A stretch of 64,000 nucleotides of DNA from Halalkaliarchaeum sp. AArc-CO (GCF_024972735.1 NZ_CP087723.1:434001-498000); one strand, 5' to 3'. Counted from the first letter of the stretch, positions 36,995-47,789 are shown. A program made the numbers and translations. The notes: generated by a model from the sequence alone, not told the origin.

Positions 36995-37897
36995 TCACAG
37001 CAGTTCACGAACCACTCGCGCCGCCGCCGGCGCGTCCGCAGCGAACACGTAGATGATCGGCTCGACGCCGACCTCTGCGGTGTGATAACAGACAAACGGA
37101 GGGTCCGGCTCAGCGCGTTCGAGGACATTCCGAACCGCCTCGGGTGTGTCCGTCCCCGTCTCGAGTTCGACGACCTGATATCCCGAGCTGGACAGCGCCT
37201 CCAACAGCTCTTCGTCGTAGCGGATGTTGACCGCGCCGCGAACGTCCGCCCCCGACTCGCGGGCGGCCAACAGTACGGACGCGAGGTGATCGCTCACGCC
37301 GAACTCCACCTCGCCGGGAACCGTCGCTCTCCCTTTCACGTCGACCAGCCGACCGGGCACGGCAGCGACGTCGTCGACGCCGGCAGCACCCGGCAGACAC
37401 TCGACCACGTTGGAGCCGACCGCCGGGATCAGCCCGGCGAAGCCGGAGGCGTTCGTCAGCGTCCGCAGCCCCCGCCGCACCGACGAGAGCACCTGTTCGG
37501 TCGTCCGCAGCGCGCCATCCGGGTCGTGGATCGCGTACTCGACGTCGACCTCGGCAAGCTCCGGCATCGCCGCCTCGTGGAGCTCCGCGAGCAGGTCGCC
37601 GTCCTCGAGCCGCCGGATCAGCACCTCCGCCTCCACGAGCGCCTGGACGCTGGTCACGTCGCCGGTCGAGAGCCCCTCGCCGATCCGTTCGACGAGCGAC
37701 CGCACCCTGTCGTCGGCCATGATCCGGTCGTTCGTTGCGACGTCGCCGTGGGCGTACTTCGAGACGGCCGACTGGCTCACCCCGAGCGCGTCGGCGACTT
37801 CGTGCTGGGTGAACCCACGGTCGCGGAGCTCTTCGGCCAGCATAGACCGGAACGTTGGCAGGAATTCCTCGACGACGATCTCCTCGATGAACTTCAT
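36995..37897 (-). CDS. thiR: HTH-ThiN thiamine regulator (ThiR)
   Basis: 300 residues. N-terminal helix-turn-helix ([28 protein letters not shown]) followed by a ThiN domain (about 130-300: [40 protein letters not shown]). In haloarchaea this combination is ThiR, a repressor of thiamine synthesis and transport genes that senses a thiamine intermediate or product; free ThiN domains make thiamine phosphate. Its ATG overlaps the dcd stop (ATGA), so it is translated with dcd. No obvious Thi operator was found in this window. Confidence 0.85.
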   Translation of the reverse strand: MKFIEEIVVEEFLPTFRSMLAEELRDRGFTQHEVADALGVSQSAVSKYAHGDVATNDRIMADDRVRSLVERIGEGLSTGDVTSVQALVEAEVLIRRLEDGDLLAELHEAAMPELAEVDVEYAIHDPDGALRTTEQVLSSVRRGLRTLTNASGFAGLIPAVGSNVVECLPGAAGVDDVAAVPGRLVDVKGRATVPGEVEFGVSDHLASVLLAARESGADVRGAVNIRYDEELLEALSSSGYQVVELETGTDTPEAVRNVLERAEPDPPFVCYHTAEVGVEPIIYVFAADAPAAARVVRELL

Positions 37898-38526
37898 CGT
37901 CCCGATCCCTCGTCGTCGGCTCTCGGGTCGGGTTCCGCCCGGTCTGCGGGGGTGAACTCCGGATCGTTGCCGATCCGGGACGCCTGTGGGCCGCGCTGGC
38001 CCTGGTACTTGGAACCGCGCTCCTCGCCGTAGGGGCGGTCGGCAGGCGATTTCAGTTCGGTGAACGTGAGCTGGGAGATGCGCATTCCGGGCGTGAGTGC
38101 GACCGGCGCGCTGCCGAGGTTCGACAGTTCGAGGGTGATCTGGCCCCGGTACCCAGGATCACACAGGCCGGCGGTGGCGTGAACGACCACGGCGAGGCGC
38201 CCCAGCGACGACCGTCCCTCCACGTGGGCGATCAGATCGGACGGGATCTCCACGCGCTCTTTGGTGGTCCCGAGCACGAAATCGCCGGGATGGAGAATGA
38301 AGTCCTCCCCTTCGGGAACGCGGGTCTCGGTGACGTACTCCTCTACCTCCTCTTCGGCGTTCGGGTGGATGCAGGGAATGTTCGTCCGCTGAAACTCGAG
38401 GAACTCCTCCCCGAGTCTGAGGTCGACGCTTGCCGGCTGGATCTGGGTGTCGTAGTCGTCGATCGGCTCGATCACGAGGTCGCCGTCCTCAAGCCGAGCC
38501 AGAATGTCGCCGTCGGAAAGGATCAT
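37894..38526 (-). CDS. dcd: dCTP deaminase
   Basis: 210 residues. [53 protein letters not shown] (catalytic Arg/Ser/Glu region) and [15 protein letters not shown] identify it. It deaminates dCTP to dUTP; bifunctional enzymes also cut dUTP, and this cannot be separated by eye. The last ~35 residues are an acidic haloarchaeal extension. A TATA-like TTTTTATTC lies at about 38551-38559. It is the first gene of an operon with thiR. Confidence 0.93.
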   Translation of the reverse strand: MILSDGDILARLEDGDLVIEPIDDYDTQIQPASVDLRLGEEFLEFQRTNIPCIHPNAEEEVEEYVTETRVPEGEDFILHPGDFVLGTTKERVEIPSDLIAHVEGRSSLGRLAVVVHATAGLCDPGYRGQITLELSNLGSAPVALTPGMRISQLTFTELKSPADRPYGEERGSKYQGQRGPQASRIGNDPEFTPADRAEPDPRADDEGSGR

Positions 38527-38639
38527 ACTCCCCTGGCCGTTCCGCCGGGAATAAAAACCTCCGGCTTGCGGGCTGTCGCATCCTCCCGGACACGACGACA
38601 TGCGCAGGTGATTTATCCCGCTGCCGTCTCCCCACGACT

Positions 38640-39824
38640 ATGGAACCGCCCGGGGCCGACACCGTCCTCGTCCGATACGGCGAGATTACTACCAAGAGCC
38701 CACGCGTCCGTGGGTGGATGGAACGGGAACTCCGGGAGAACCTCTCGGCGCTGTTGTCGGACCGCGGGATCGAAGCGACAATCGAGCCCCGCTATCGGTC
38801 GCGGCCGCTGATCCACACGACCGAGGCCGACGTCTCGGCTGCGACCCGGACGGCGGCCGACACGTTCGGCGTGACCTCCGCGAGCGCGGCGCTCCGGACG
38901 GCGCCGACCACGGAGGTGATCACCGACGCACTAGCACGGACCGCCACAGCTGAGTACGACGGGGGAACATTCGCGGTCCGGGCGCGGTGTGCGGGCGAGG
39001 ACCATCCGTTTTCGAGCGAGGAACTCGGCGAGATCGGCGGCGACGCGGTGTGGGACGCAGTAGAGGACGACTTCGAGCCGGCCGTCGATCTCGACGATCC
39101 GGACTGGTCGGTCTCCGTCGAGTGCCGGTCCGAGGACGCGTTCGTCTTCCTCGACAGGGAGGATGGGCCCGGGGGACTCCCGCTCGGGAGCCAGGAGCCA
39201 CTCGTCGCACTGGTCAGCGGCGGGATCGACTCCCCGGTGGCCGCATACGAGGCGATGCGCCGCGGCTCGCCGGTCGTTCCACTGTACGTCGATCTGGGTC
39301 GCTTCGGGGGGATCGACCACCGTGCCCGGGCGGCCGAGACCGTCGCGACGCTCTCGGAGTACGTTCCCGGCGAGGACCTCCGGCTCCGGATCGCGCCCGG
39401 CGGGGAGGCGGTCGAGACGCTGATCGAGGGGATGGATCAGGGACGGATGCTCGCCTGGCGTCGGTTCACGTTCATGGTGGCCGAGGCGGTCGCAAACCGG
39501 GAGGACGCTGTCGGGATCGTCACCGGGGAGGCGATCGGCCAGAAGTCGAGCCAGACCGCGAGCAACCTCGCGGTGACGGCCGCCGCCACGTCGCTGCCGA
39601 TCCACCGGCCGCTGTTGACGGCGGACAAAAACGACATCGCAGCGCGGGCCCGCGAGATCGGGACGTTTCCGGATTCGACGATCTCGGTCGGCTGCAATCA
39701 ACTGGTTCCGGAACAGCCGGAAACTCGGGGCGAACTCTCGGAGATCGAGGCGATGGAGCCCGACGAGCTGGCGGAACTTGCGGCGAAGGCGGCTCGCGAC
39801 CTCGACCTCGTCGATCCCGACTGA
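38640..39824 (+). CDS. thiI: tRNA 4-thiouridine synthase ThiI
   Basis: 394 residues. An N-terminal ferredoxin-like/THUMP region (ADTVLVRYGEITTKSPRVRG, TRTAADTFGVTSASAALRTA) precedes a PP-loop ATPase (VALVSGGIDSPVAAYEAMRR) and GEAIGQKSSQTASNL. There is no C-terminal rhodanese domain. It makes s4U8 in tRNA by adenylating U8. A Cys in VGCNQLVPEQ may be the conserved catalytic cysteine. A TATA-like GATTTATCC lies about 22-30 bases before the start. Confidence 0.94.
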   Translation: MEPPGADTVLVRYGEITTKSPRVRGWMERELRENLSALLSDRGIEATIEPRYRSRPLIHTTEADVSAATRTAADTFGVTSASAALRTAPTTEVITDALARTATAEYDGGTFAVRARCAGEDHPFSSEELGEIGGDAVWDAVEDDFEPAVDLDDPDWSVSVECRSEDAFVFLDREDGPGGLPLGSQEPLVALVSGGIDSPVAAYEAMRRGSPVVPLYVDLGRFGGIDHRARAAETVATLSEYVPGEDLRLRIAPGGEAVETLIEGMDQGRMLAWRRFTFMVAEAVANREDAVGIVTGEAIGQKSSQTASNLAVTAAATSLPIHRPLLTADKNDIAARAREIGTFPDSTISVGCNQLVPEQPETRGELSEIEAMEPDELAELAAKAARDLDLVDPD

Positions 39825-39858
39825 CGGAGGCACCGCCCCACCGCCGTTCGACTATCCC

Positions 39859-40602
39859 TCACGTCAGCGCCAGGAGCCCCCACCCCGCCAGTGGAATCCC
39901 GACGGCGAACGCTGCGGCCGGCCACTCCAGGTCGTGGACTTCGCCGATTCCAGCAGCGAGGAGATACCACTGCCACAAAAGCGTCAGGACCGAGGCGACG
40001 AGCAGGGGTGTCTCGAGTGGCGCGAGAACGGCCGCGAGCTGGTCGGGAAACGACTGGACGGGGCCGGTGAACGTCGTGGTGCCGAGCACGTACCGAAGCC
40101 CCGCAAGGCCGACGAACAGTCGGACGAACTCGGGGACAGCGCCCCAGGCCGCGACTCCCAGGGTGGGGAGCAACCCCCCGTCACCGCCCGCGATCCGGGC
40201 GAAGGCGAACAGCGCGACCCCGGCGACTGGCCACAGCAGCAAGCTGAAAACGAAGACGGGGAAGACGTACTCGCCGGCAGCCTCCCGGATCAGCGAGCCG
40301 GCGTCGCGTTCCACCGTCGCCGGTTCGTCGCAACCGTCGCCGAGCGCCGAGTCGGGATCGTCGCCGTGGGCGTCACACACCCACTCCGGGGGGCGGTCCG
40401 GATTGTCCATCGTCACCGTGGCGTCGGTGCTCGCCGCGAGCAAGCTACCGAGATACCAGACGCTTCCCGACAGGACGATCGCGAGCGCGAGCACGATCGC
40501 GAACCCGGCGGCTGCGCTCGTGGCGAACTGCCGTTCGCGGAAGAACTCCCGCGGGGAGCGGAGGAACTGTTCGACCTGGCGGCGAAACTCCTGGAGGGCC
40601 AT
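39859..40602 (-). CDS. Yip1-type multi-pass membrane protein
   Basis: 247 residues with five hydrophobic segments ([60 protein letters not shown] and [17 protein letters not shown] among them). An extracytoplasmic loop of ~50 residues carries two cysteines (VCDAHG, DGCDEP) that could form a disulfide. The pattern fits Yip1-domain proteins. Function in archaea is unknown. It is convergent with thiI, with 34 bp between stops. Confidence 0.75.
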   Translation of the reverse strand: MALQEFRRQVEQFLRSPREFFRERQFATSAAAGFAIVLALAIVLSGSVWYLGSLLAASTDATVTMDNPDRPPEWVCDAHGDDPDSALGDGCDEPATVERDAGSLIREAAGEYVFPVFVFSLLLWPVAGVALFAFARIAGGDGGLLPTLGVAAWGAVPEFVRLFVGLAGLRYVLGTTTFTGPVQSFPDQLAAVLAPLETPLLVASVLTLLWQWYLLAAGIGEVHDLEWPAAAFAVGIPLAGWGLLALT

Positions 40603-40691
40603 ACTCCCCTGTCTGTTCCCCGACCGTCAAATGTTTTCGTGCCGCCGGCGTGGACGGTCAGCCCTTTAACGGCTGCCCGCCAGGTTCGCGT

Positions 40692-41030
40692 ATGAAGCAG
40701 GCAATCGTCGCCCGAACCGACCTCGGTATGGGCCAGGGGAAACTCGCCGCGCAGGTGGCCCACGCGTCGCTTTCGGCCTACGAGGAGGCCGACCGACGGA
40801 CGCGGCGGGCCTGGAAAGGAGAGGGGCAAAAGAAGGTCGTCCTCAAAGCCGCAGGGGAAGCCCAGCTGTTCGAACTCGCGGACGTCGCAGAACGCGAGGG
40901 ACTGCCGTACGCGATCGTCCGCGACGCGGGCCACACCCAGCTCGATCCCGGAACCGTGACCACGCTCGCGGTCGGCCCGGGGAACGACGAGGTCGTCGAC
41001 CGGGTCACCGGGGAGCTTTCGCTGTACTGA
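40692..41030 (+). CDS. pth2: Peptidyl-tRNA hydrolase, Pth2 type
   Basis: 112 residues. [40 protein letters not shown] and [20 protein letters not shown] are the Pth2 signature. It frees tRNA from peptidyl-tRNA that drops off ribosomes. Its stop and the next start share one base (TGATG), tying its translation to truD. The upstream 14 in-frame codons are not family-like. Confidence 0.95.
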   Translation: MKQAIVARTDLGMGQGKLAAQVAHASLSAYEEADRRTRRAWKGEGQKKVVLKAAGEAQLFELADVAEREGLPYAIVRDAGHTQLDPGTVTTLAVGPGNDEVVDRVTGELSLY

Positions 41031-42469
41031 TGCGCCCGGCACACCCCAGAGAACAGGTCGTCGGGATCGACTACTACGTGAGCGACGCCGAGCCGATCGG
41101 CGGCCGGCTCCGGGACCGCCCGGCAGACTTTCGCGTCCGCGAGATCGAGGCGTTCGACGTCGAACCCGCCGACGCCGATCCGGGCGCGTATCCGGACGTC
41201 GTCTGTCGAGTCACGCTCCGGGCGTGGGATACGAACGACTTCGCGGCCCGGCTGTCGGACGTGCTGGGGATGAGCCGCGAACGGATCTCCTGGGCCGGCA
41301 CCAAGGACAAACACGCCGTCACCACGCAGCTGTTCTCCGTCCGGGGCGTCGCTCCGGAACGGATCGCGGCGATCGACGGCGACGGTGACAGTGACGGATC
41401 GGGAATCGACGGCGCCGAGATCGACGTCGTCGGTCGCGCCGGTCGGCCGATCTCCTTCGGCGACCTGGCCGGAAACGCCTTCGAGATCGTCGTTCGCGAC
41501 CCCGACCGACCCGAACTCGCAGACGACGTCACCGCCCAGCTCCGGTCGTTCGCCACCGGCGGAGACGAAGAATCGTCCGATGGTCCCGGTCCCGAGATCG
41601 GCGTCCCGAACGTCTTCGGCCACCAGCGGTTCGGCAGCCGGCGGCCGATTACCCACGAGGTCGGGCTCGCGATCGTCAGGGGCGACTGGCGGACGGCAGT
41701 CAGGACCTACGTCGCCAGCCCGTTCGAGGCGGAGCCCGACGACACAAGGAGAGCACGCGCTTTCGTCGACGACCAGTTCGAGTCGGCGTCGCCGGACTGG
41801 CAGGCGTGCCTGGATGCAGTCCCCCGCAAGCTCGGCTTCGAGCGCGCGATGCTGCACGGCCTCGTCGACGCCGAGGCCAGCGATCCGGGCTCGACCGCGC
41901 CCGACGCTCCCGTCCCCGATGACGGCGGCGTCTGGCGGGCGGCGCTCGAGGCGGTGCCGAGCAACCTCCAGCGGCTGTTCGTCCACGCCGCACAGTCGTA
42001 TCTGTTCAACCGGATCTTGAGCCGACGCCTCGACGCCGGACTCCCGTTTCACCGGCCGGTCGCCGGCGACGTCTGCTGTTTCGCCGACGCCGACGCGCCA
42101 CCGGAGATCCAGAAACCGGACCCCGACCGGCTCCAGCGGGCGGACGACTCCCGGGTCCAGATTCTTTCGCGCCACTGCGAGCGCGGCCGGGCGTTCGTCA
42201 CCGCGCCGCTCGTGGGCACCGAAACCGAGCTGGCGGACGGCGAGCCCGGCGAGATCGAACGCGAGGTGCTTTCCGACGCCGGAGTGCAGCCTGCAGACTT
42301 CACACTCCCCGGGGAGTTCGACTCGACGGGTACCCGGCGGGCGATCCTCCTCCGGACCGACGTGACTGTCGAGGCCGATCCGCTGACGCTCTCGTTTGCG
42401 CTTCAAAGCGGGAGCTACGCGACCGCAGTGTTGCGGGAATATCTGAAGGTCGATCCGCTGTCGCTTTGA
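41030..42469 (+). CDS. truD: tRNA pseudouridine synthase D
   Basis: 479 residues. The catalytic aspartate lies in [13 protein letters not shown] (Asp93), with [20 protein letters not shown] and [15 protein letters not shown] as other TruD marks. It forms pseudouridine 13 in tRNA. Pth2-TruD pairing is common in haloarchaea and consistent with a tRNA-maintenance operon. There is a ~10-residue acidic insertion at about 121-131 ([10 protein letters not shown]). Confidence 0.95.
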   Translation: MRPAHPREQVVGIDYYVSDAEPIGGRLRDRPADFRVREIEAFDVEPADADPGAYPDVVCRVTLRAWDTNDFAARLSDVLGMSRERISWAGTKDKHAVTTQLFSVRGVAPERIAAIDGDGDSDGSGIDGAEIDVVGRAGRPISFGDLAGNAFEIVVRDPDRPELADDVTAQLRSFATGGDEESSDGPGPEIGVPNVFGHQRFGSRRPITHEVGLAIVRGDWRTAVRTYVASPFEAEPDDTRRARAFVDDQFESASPDWQACLDAVPRKLGFERAMLHGLVDAEASDPGSTAPDAPVPDDGGVWRAALEAVPSNLQRLFVHAAQSYLFNRILSRRLDAGLPFHRPVAGDVCCFADADAPPEIQKPDPDRLQRADDSRVQILSRHCERGRAFVTAPLVGTETELADGEPGEIEREVLSDAGVQPADFTLPGEFDSTGTRRAILLRTDVTVEADPLTLSFALQSGSYATAVLREYLKVDPLSL

Positions 42470-42536
42470 GACTAGTCTCCCGATCGATGCGCGGGATTTC
42501 GCTTCCGTTAACCCGCGCCGTTTCCAACCTCGGGGT

Positions 42537-43382
42537 GTGAGACGGTTCGACGCGGCGTACCTGGACCGAACGCGACGGGGGATGTGGGCGGAGGACCGTA
42601 CGGCCCTCGCCGACCTCGACCTCGGGAGCCGACGCCGGATCCTCGACGTCGGCTGTGGGACCGGCGAACTCACCCGCGTGCTCGCCGAGGAGGCCGTCGA
42701 CGGTCGCCGGCAGGACAGAGCGACCCCCGAGCTCGTCGGCGTCGACGCCGATCCGTCGCTTCTGTCTGTCGCCCGCGACCGATGGGTCGCCGGAGACCTC
42801 CCGGCGCCCGCGTCGTTCCTCAGGGGGGACGCGACCCGGCTGCCGTTCGGCGACGGCGCGTTCGACCTGGTCGTCTGTCAGGCGCTTTTGGCCAATCTCC
42901 CGGAGCCGGAGGCCGGCGTCGACGAGTTCGTCCGCGTTTCCTCACAGCTGGTCGCGGCGATCGAACCCGACAACGACGCCGTCGCCGTCTCCTCGACGGT
43001 GGACGCCGAGGAGACGCTCGAACCCCGTGTCAGGGAGGCGTACATCGACGGCGTCGGGACCGACGTCGCGATCGGCGACCGGGTCAAGGCCCTCTTTGCG
43101 GACGCCGGGCTCTCGGACGTCCGGGTTCGCCGCTACCTCCACGAGAAGCGCGTCGAACCCCCCTACTCCGAGCTCGCCCTCGAAAGCGCCGCCAGGAAGG
43201 CGTCGGGCGGGGGGCTCGCAGACCATGCTCGGGAGTTGCGACGTGCACTGGGGTCGGAGGGATACGACGACCTCCGCGGGCGGTGGCGCCGGATGGGCCG
43301 GAGCGTCGTCGAGCAGATGCGCGCCGGGGAGTACGAGCGCGTCGAGGTCGTTCCGTTTTACGTCACCGTCGGTAGACTGTAG
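42537..43382 (+). CDS. SAM-dependent methyltransferase, class I
   Basis: 281 residues from a GTG at 42537. Motif I is RILDVGCGTGELTRVLAEEA, the strand-2 acid is in LVGVDADPSLL, and motif post-II is ATRLPFGDGAFDLVVCQALL. The N-terminus RRFDAAYLDRTRRGMWAEDR is typical of haloarchaeal members. The substrate is unknown. It follows truD by 67 bp, so a tRNA or translation substrate is possible but unproven. Confidence 0.88.
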   Translation: MRRFDAAYLDRTRRGMWAEDRTALADLDLGSRRRILDVGCGTGELTRVLAEEAVDGRRQDRATPELVGVDADPSLLSVARDRWVAGDLPAPASFLRGDATRLPFGDGAFDLVVCQALLANLPEPEAGVDEFVRVSSQLVAAIEPDNDAVAVSSTVDAEETLEPRVREAYIDGVGTDVAIGDRVKALFADAGLSDVRVRRYLHEKRVEPPYSELALESAARKASGGGLADHARELRRALGSEGYDDLRGRWRRMGRSVVEQMRAGEYERVEVVPFYVTVGRL

Positions 43383-43482
43383 CCGTCGGTGGCACAGGAC
43401 GTCGGCAGTCCGGGCCGACGGCGGTCCGGGCCGACGGTGGCCCGTCAGTCAGACTGATTAACCACTACGACAGTTGTAAACT

Positions 43483-45891
43483 ATGGCGGCAGACTATTCA
43501 CCGGCTGCGCTGCTCGAGGCCGAAACGGACCGACTGTGTGGTCGGTGTCTCGACGCCGTCGACGCCGAGGACGACCGGTTCGAGGCGGCGAAGACGATCG
43601 CCCCGATGCTGGGGGCTCACTGGCGGGACGACCACGCTACGTTCGGCTTCTGGACACCACAACTCCTCGAGTCGGGCGTCCCGCCGGAGGACGTCTCCCT
43701 GGAGCTTATCACGCCGACCGAGCCGGTGGACCTCTCGGGCGAGCCCTCGACAGTGTCGGTGCGTCACGAACGCGTCCCGACGCGCCGGACCGGCGAGTTC
43801 ACCTGGGCGGCGGTTTCGGGCGTCCGCCCCGGTACCCGCGACCGGCTGGGCACCCTGTACCGGCTCGTGTACCCCGACGACGACGGGGGGACGGAGACGA
43901 TCGGCGATCCCCTCGCCTACTCGCTCCCGTTCGGGGCGTACGCGCCGCCGGAGCTGTACGACGTCGACCGGCTCGACCGCGAGCGCGACGACCGGGCGTA
44001 CTTCGAGGCGCTTGGCACCGACGGTGAACGGATCGAGACGATCGACCACGACGGCCTCCCCCGGGTCGAGCCGGCGACGAACCTGCTCGAGATCCATCCG
44101 GGAACCGCAACCGAGTCGGGGACGCTGGCCGGGCTGACACGCCGGTTCCGCGAAATCGGCCGCAAGAAGCGGGCAGGGGAACCGCTCACCCCTGCCGAAC
44201 GGAACTTCGACGGTTACGACGGTGTCCAGCTGATGCCGATCGCACCGATTACGGAGGGCGACTACCAGCCGGACGGGTTCCGGATCGAGGAGACGACCCC
44301 GGACGCGGGCCGGGCGACGGTGACGCTGTGCCGCCCGGAGCTTATAAACTGGGGCTACGACGTCGTCGTCTACGGCTTCGGCGCGATCAACCCGGCGATC
44401 CTCGGGACCGGCCGCCCCGACGAACTGGTCGATTTCATCGCCACGCTCCACACGCTTCCCGAGCCGATGCGCGTGGTGTTCGACGTCGCCTTGGGCCACG
44501 CCGACACCGGGGCGGTTCCCCTCCTCTCCGACGAGTACTTCCAGGGGCCGGGGATGTACGGGCAGGAACTCGAGTACACCCAGCCGACCGTCCGGGCGAT
44601 CCTGCTCGAACTCCAGCGACGGAAGATGGACTGGGGTGCCGACGGGATCCGCGTCGACGGCGCCCAGGACTTCACCAACTGGGATCCCGAGACGGAGTCG
44701 GAGTGGCACGACGACGAGTTCCTCGCGGAGATGGACGCCGTCACCCAGACCGTCGCGGGGACGGAGTACCGGCCGTGGATGATCTTCGAGGACGGCCGGC
44801 CCTGGCCCGAAGAGGACTGGGAGCTCGCCTCAACCTACCGAGAACTGATCCGGGAGCACCCGCACGCCTTCCAGTGGGGACCGGTGACGTTCGCCCACAA
44901 CACGCCGGCGATTCTCACCTTCTGGGCCCGCAAGTGGTGGCGGGTCCGGGAAGTCGCCGAGATGGGGGGTCAGTGGATCTCCGGGGTCGCCAACCACGAC
45001 ACGCTCCGGCGGGGGGCGCAAGTCGAGGTGGGCGAGGAGTGGAACGCCACCCAGGAGAACCCGTACCTCGCGGAGACGCTGCCGGAAACGATCGAGTCCG
45101 CCTATAACAACCCCGCCGCGAACGTGCTGTTTTACGCCTTCCTGCCGGGGGTTCCAATGGAGTTTCTCAACGCCACCATGCGGGCGCCGTGGGACTTCGT
45201 CCGCGACACCGACGACACCTGGAACGTGAAAGTCGTCGGCGAGGCGGCCTACTTCGTCGACTGGCGCGTCCCCGCAGATCGGTTCGACGACCCGGCCCAC
45301 TTCACGCGACTGAAGGATCTCGGCTTCGAAACCCGCGAGGACCTTCAGGAGTTCGTCCACGCGCTCGCCTCGACGGTCGAGTTGACCGACTACGACCTCG
45401 ATCGGATGGCCGAGATCCTCTCGACGCTCTCCCCGCCGATCGCGGACGGGGAGCCCACGGCGGCCGACCTCGAGGCGTTCGCGCTCGCGTGGATGCGCGA
45501 CGTCGCCGACTACTGCAACCTCTCGAACTGGACCGACGAACAGGATTCCGACCGGACGGCGTTCGACCGACGGGTTCGGCAGTTCCGCCACGACCGACCG
45601 TGGCTCCGGCACGACCTCCGCGAGGACGACGTCTTCGGGCGGCGTCATCCCGCCGACGGGACCGTCCTGTATTACGGCCTGCGGCGCGCACCGGACGGGA
45701 GCGAGGACCTCCTGTTCGTCGCCAACATGGAGGGCCAGCCCGCGACGGTGACGCCGACGGAACTCCTCGACGCGACAGTCGGCGGCTGGAAGCGGGCGCT
45801 TTCGACGCCCGGCCTCGAGGAGCCGATCGCCGAACTCCCGGTCGAGCTCGCCGACAGCGAGGCGGTCGTGTTCTCGCGACGGCGGCAATAG
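43483..45891 (+). CDS. GH13-like hydrolase, candidate glucosylglycerol hydrolase
   Basis: 802 residues. Catalytic motifs of the alpha-amylase clan are present: GIRVDGAQDF (Asp392, nucleophile), WMIFEDGRPWP (Glu436, acid) and GVANHDT (Asp506). The long N-terminal part and divergent spacing differ from ordinary amylases and recall the glucosylglycerol hydrolase group, which breaks down a compatible solute. That identity is from memory and not proven. There is no signal peptide, so the enzyme is cytoplasmic. It opens the carbohydrate region; the next gene is an SDR on the same strand. Confidence 0.75.
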   Translation: MAADYSPAALLEAETDRLCGRCLDAVDAEDDRFEAAKTIAPMLGAHWRDDHATFGFWTPQLLESGVPPEDVSLELITPTEPVDLSGEPSTVSVRHERVPTRRTGEFTWAAVSGVRPGTRDRLGTLYRLVYPDDDGGTETIGDPLAYSLPFGAYAPPELYDVDRLDRERDDRAYFEALGTDGERIETIDHDGLPRVEPATNLLEIHPGTATESGTLAGLTRRFREIGRKKRAGEPLTPAERNFDGYDGVQLMPIAPITEGDYQPDGFRIEETTPDAGRATVTLCRPELINWGYDVVVYGFGAINPAILGTGRPDELVDFIATLHTLPEPMRVVFDVALGHADTGAVPLLSDEYFQGPGMYGQELEYTQPTVRAILLELQRRKMDWGADGIRVDGAQDFTNWDPETESEWHDDEFLAEMDAVTQTVAGTEYRPWMIFEDGRPWPEEDWELASTYRELIREHPHAFQWGPVTFAHNTPAILTFWARKWWRVREVAEMGGQWISGVANHDTLRRGAQVEVGEEWNATQENPYLAETLPETIESAYNNPAANVLFYAFLPGVPMEFLNATMRAPWDFVRDTDDTWNVKVVGEAAYFVDWRVPADRFDDPAHFTRLKDLGFETREDLQEFVHALASTVELTDYDLDRMAEILSTLSPPIADGEPTAADLEAFALAWMRDVADYCNLSNWTDEQDSDRTAFDRRVRQFRHDRPWLRHDLREDDVFGRRHPADGTVLYYGLRRAPDGSEDLLFVANMEGQPATVTPTELLDATVGGWKRALSTPGLEEPIAELPVELADSEAVVFSRRRQ

Positions 45892-45941
45892 CTCCGGTTT
45901 TCGACCACCCGCTTTTTGTCCGTCGCCGCCGACGCGCCGGT

Positions 45942-46652
45942 ATGACAAGCGACGACGACCGCGTTGCCGTCGTGACGGCGGCCGGACGCGGGATCGGCGC
46001 GGCGTGTGCACGGACACTGGCCGACGGGGGGTACACCCCGGTACTGCTGTCGAAATCCGGCGCGGCAGTCGACGTCGCCGAGGAGCTGGGCGGCGTCGGG
46101 TTCGAGGGGTCGGTGACGGAGTCGGCCGACCTCGGCGCGCTGGTCGAGGCCGCCACCGACCGGTACGGGCGGATCGACGCGGTCGTGAACAACACCGGCC
46201 ATCCGGCGACGGGGCCGCTGTTGGAGATCGACGACGAGGCCTGGCACGAGGGGCTGGATCTCGTGCTGTTGAACGTCGTCCGGATGGCCCGGCTCGTCAC
46301 GCCGATCATGCGCGAGGCCGGCGGCGGCTCGATCGTCAACGTCTCCACGTTTTCGGCGTTCGAACCTTCACCCGACTTCCCGGTGTCGTCGGTGATCCGT
46401 GCGGGGTTGGGTAGCTTCACCAAACTCTACGCCGACCAGTACGCCGCGGACGGCATCCGAATGAACTCCGTGCTCCCCGGATTCGTGGACAGCTACGAGG
46501 TCGACGAGGAGACGCGCGCGGAGATCCCGATGGGCCGGCCCGCCGGCACCGACGAGATCGCCGACGTGGTGGCGTTCCTCTGCTCGCCGGAAGCGAGCTA
46601 CCTGACGGGACAGAACGTCCGTGTCGACGGCGGGCTCACTGACTCCATCTGA
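45942..46652 (+). CDS. SDR-family protein with altered catalytic YxxxK
   Basis: 236 residues. Classical Rossmann start AVVTAAGRGIGAACARTLAD, NNTGHP and C-terminal VAFLCSPEASYLTGQNVRVD. Where SDRs have YxxxK, this protein has SSVIRAGLGSFTK: the tyrosine column is Ser and the lysine column Arg. The catalytic-region serine in NVST is kept. It may bind NAD(P) without standard chemistry or use another mechanism. It lies 50 bp behind the GH13-like gene and is probably co-transcribed. Confidence 0.85.
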   Translation: MTSDDDRVAVVTAAGRGIGAACARTLADGGYTPVLLSKSGAAVDVAEELGGVGFEGSVTESADLGALVEAATDRYGRIDAVVNNTGHPATGPLLEIDDEAWHEGLDLVLLNVVRMARLVTPIMREAGGGSIVNVSTFSAFEPSPDFPVSSVIRAGLGSFTKLYADQYAADGIRMNSVLPGFVDSYEVDEETRAEIPMGRPAGTDEIADVVAFLCSPEASYLTGQNVRVDGGLTDSI

Positions 46653-46703
46653 GATGCCCGACAGCCGTCGTCCCGGTCGAACCGCGAGCCAAAACTGTCC
46701 CAG

Positions 46704-47789
46704 TCACTCGTCGAAGAAGCCTTCGACCCCGCCCAGTTCGAGGACGAACTCCGGCCCGAACGCGGTCGCCGGCGTCTGGAAACCGGCAGCCGGACCCTCC
46801 CCGCCGTCGCCGGGGGCGGAATCGAGCAGCCGTTGTGCCGCCGTCGTCGCGGCGTCGACGGTGAACGCGTACGTCTCCGGGGTTTTCAGGCGGGAGGTAA
46901 CCGTCCGGTCGCCGTCCGTCGCTTCGCCCCAGACGTAGCAAGCACCCGTCTCCCGCTGGGTTTTCGACGGGCCGGTGACGGTCGCCCGCACGAGCCGCTG
47001 GAGCCCCCGTTTCACTGGCTCCGCGCCGAGTATCGGCGACAGGAACCGTCCGAAACGGAGAGCGATCCCGACTGATCTCGGCAGCGCCAGATACACCGCC
47101 ACGTTCTCGATCCCGGTCGATCGGTACGCCGTCGAAAGGTCGCCCATGGGGGCCAGCACAGCGTTGCGCTCCCCGCGGCCGAAGTCGATTCGTCGGCGTC
47201 CCCTGCCGACCGGGACGTCGACGATCTCGCCGTCGCGGCGCCGTTTCCCGCCCGCTTCGAACTGCTCGATCGCCGTCGCGAGCGTCCCACGGGAGACAGT
47301 TCCCGACGGGTCGAACCCGAGGCGGAGCCGCGTCGCGGTCGGTAACCGGTCGTACAGATGGCGGGCCAGACAGTCCGTTGGCACGACGTCGAACCCCACG
47401 CCGGGGAGCAGACAGACGCCGGCAGCCGCTGCCTCCGCGTCCCGGGCGGCGATCGCCTCGAACACCGGAATCTCGCCGGTGACGTCGAGGTAGTGCGTGC
47501 CGGTCCGGAGACACGCCTCGACCAGCGGCCGGTAGGTGTCCACGAACGGCCCGGCACAGTTCAACACGGCGTCGACGCCCTCGAGGTTCGGCACGATGGA
47601 GTCGGCAGCGTCGCCAGCCAGCCCGGAGTCGAGTCCGAACACCGCCCCGTCACAGTCGATACGGTCCGCGAGTGCGGCGACGTGCTGTCTGTCCCGCCCG
47701 GCCACGACGACGTCTACGTCCCGGGAGACGGCTTCCGCCGCAACTAGCTCGCCCGTGTATCCGTAGGCACCGTATATCAGTAGCGTCAC
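46704..47789 (-). CDS. Saccharopine-dehydrogenase-like (trans-acting enoyl reductase type) protein
   Basis: 361 residues from a GTG. The Rossmann motif is LLIYGAYGYTGELVAAEAV, with AVLNCAGPFVDTYRPLVEAC, GTHYLDVTGEIPVFEAIAAR and LLPGVGFDVVPTDCLARHL. These identify the saccharopine dehydrogenase-related reductases, some of which reduce lipid or polyketide enoyl groups. Lysine metabolism is not implied. It is convergent with the SDR gene, 51 bp between stops. Confidence 0.85.
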   Translation of the reverse strand: MTLLIYGAYGYTGELVAAEAVSRDVDVVVAGRDRQHVAALADRIDCDGAVFGLDSGLAGDAADSIVPNLEGVDAVLNCAGPFVDTYRPLVEACLRTGTHYLDVTGEIPVFEAIAARDAEAAAAGVCLLPGVGFDVVPTDCLARHLYDRLPTATRLRLGFDPSGTVSRGTLATAIEQFEAGGKRRRDGEIVDVPVGRGRRRIDFGRGERNAVLAPMGDLSTAYRSTGIENVAVYLALPRSVGIALRFGRFLSPILGAEPVKRGLQRLVRATVTGPSKTQRETGACYVWGEATDGDRTVTSRLKTPETYAFTVDAATTAAQRLLDSAPGDGGEGPAAGFQTPATAFGPEFVLELGGVEGFFDE

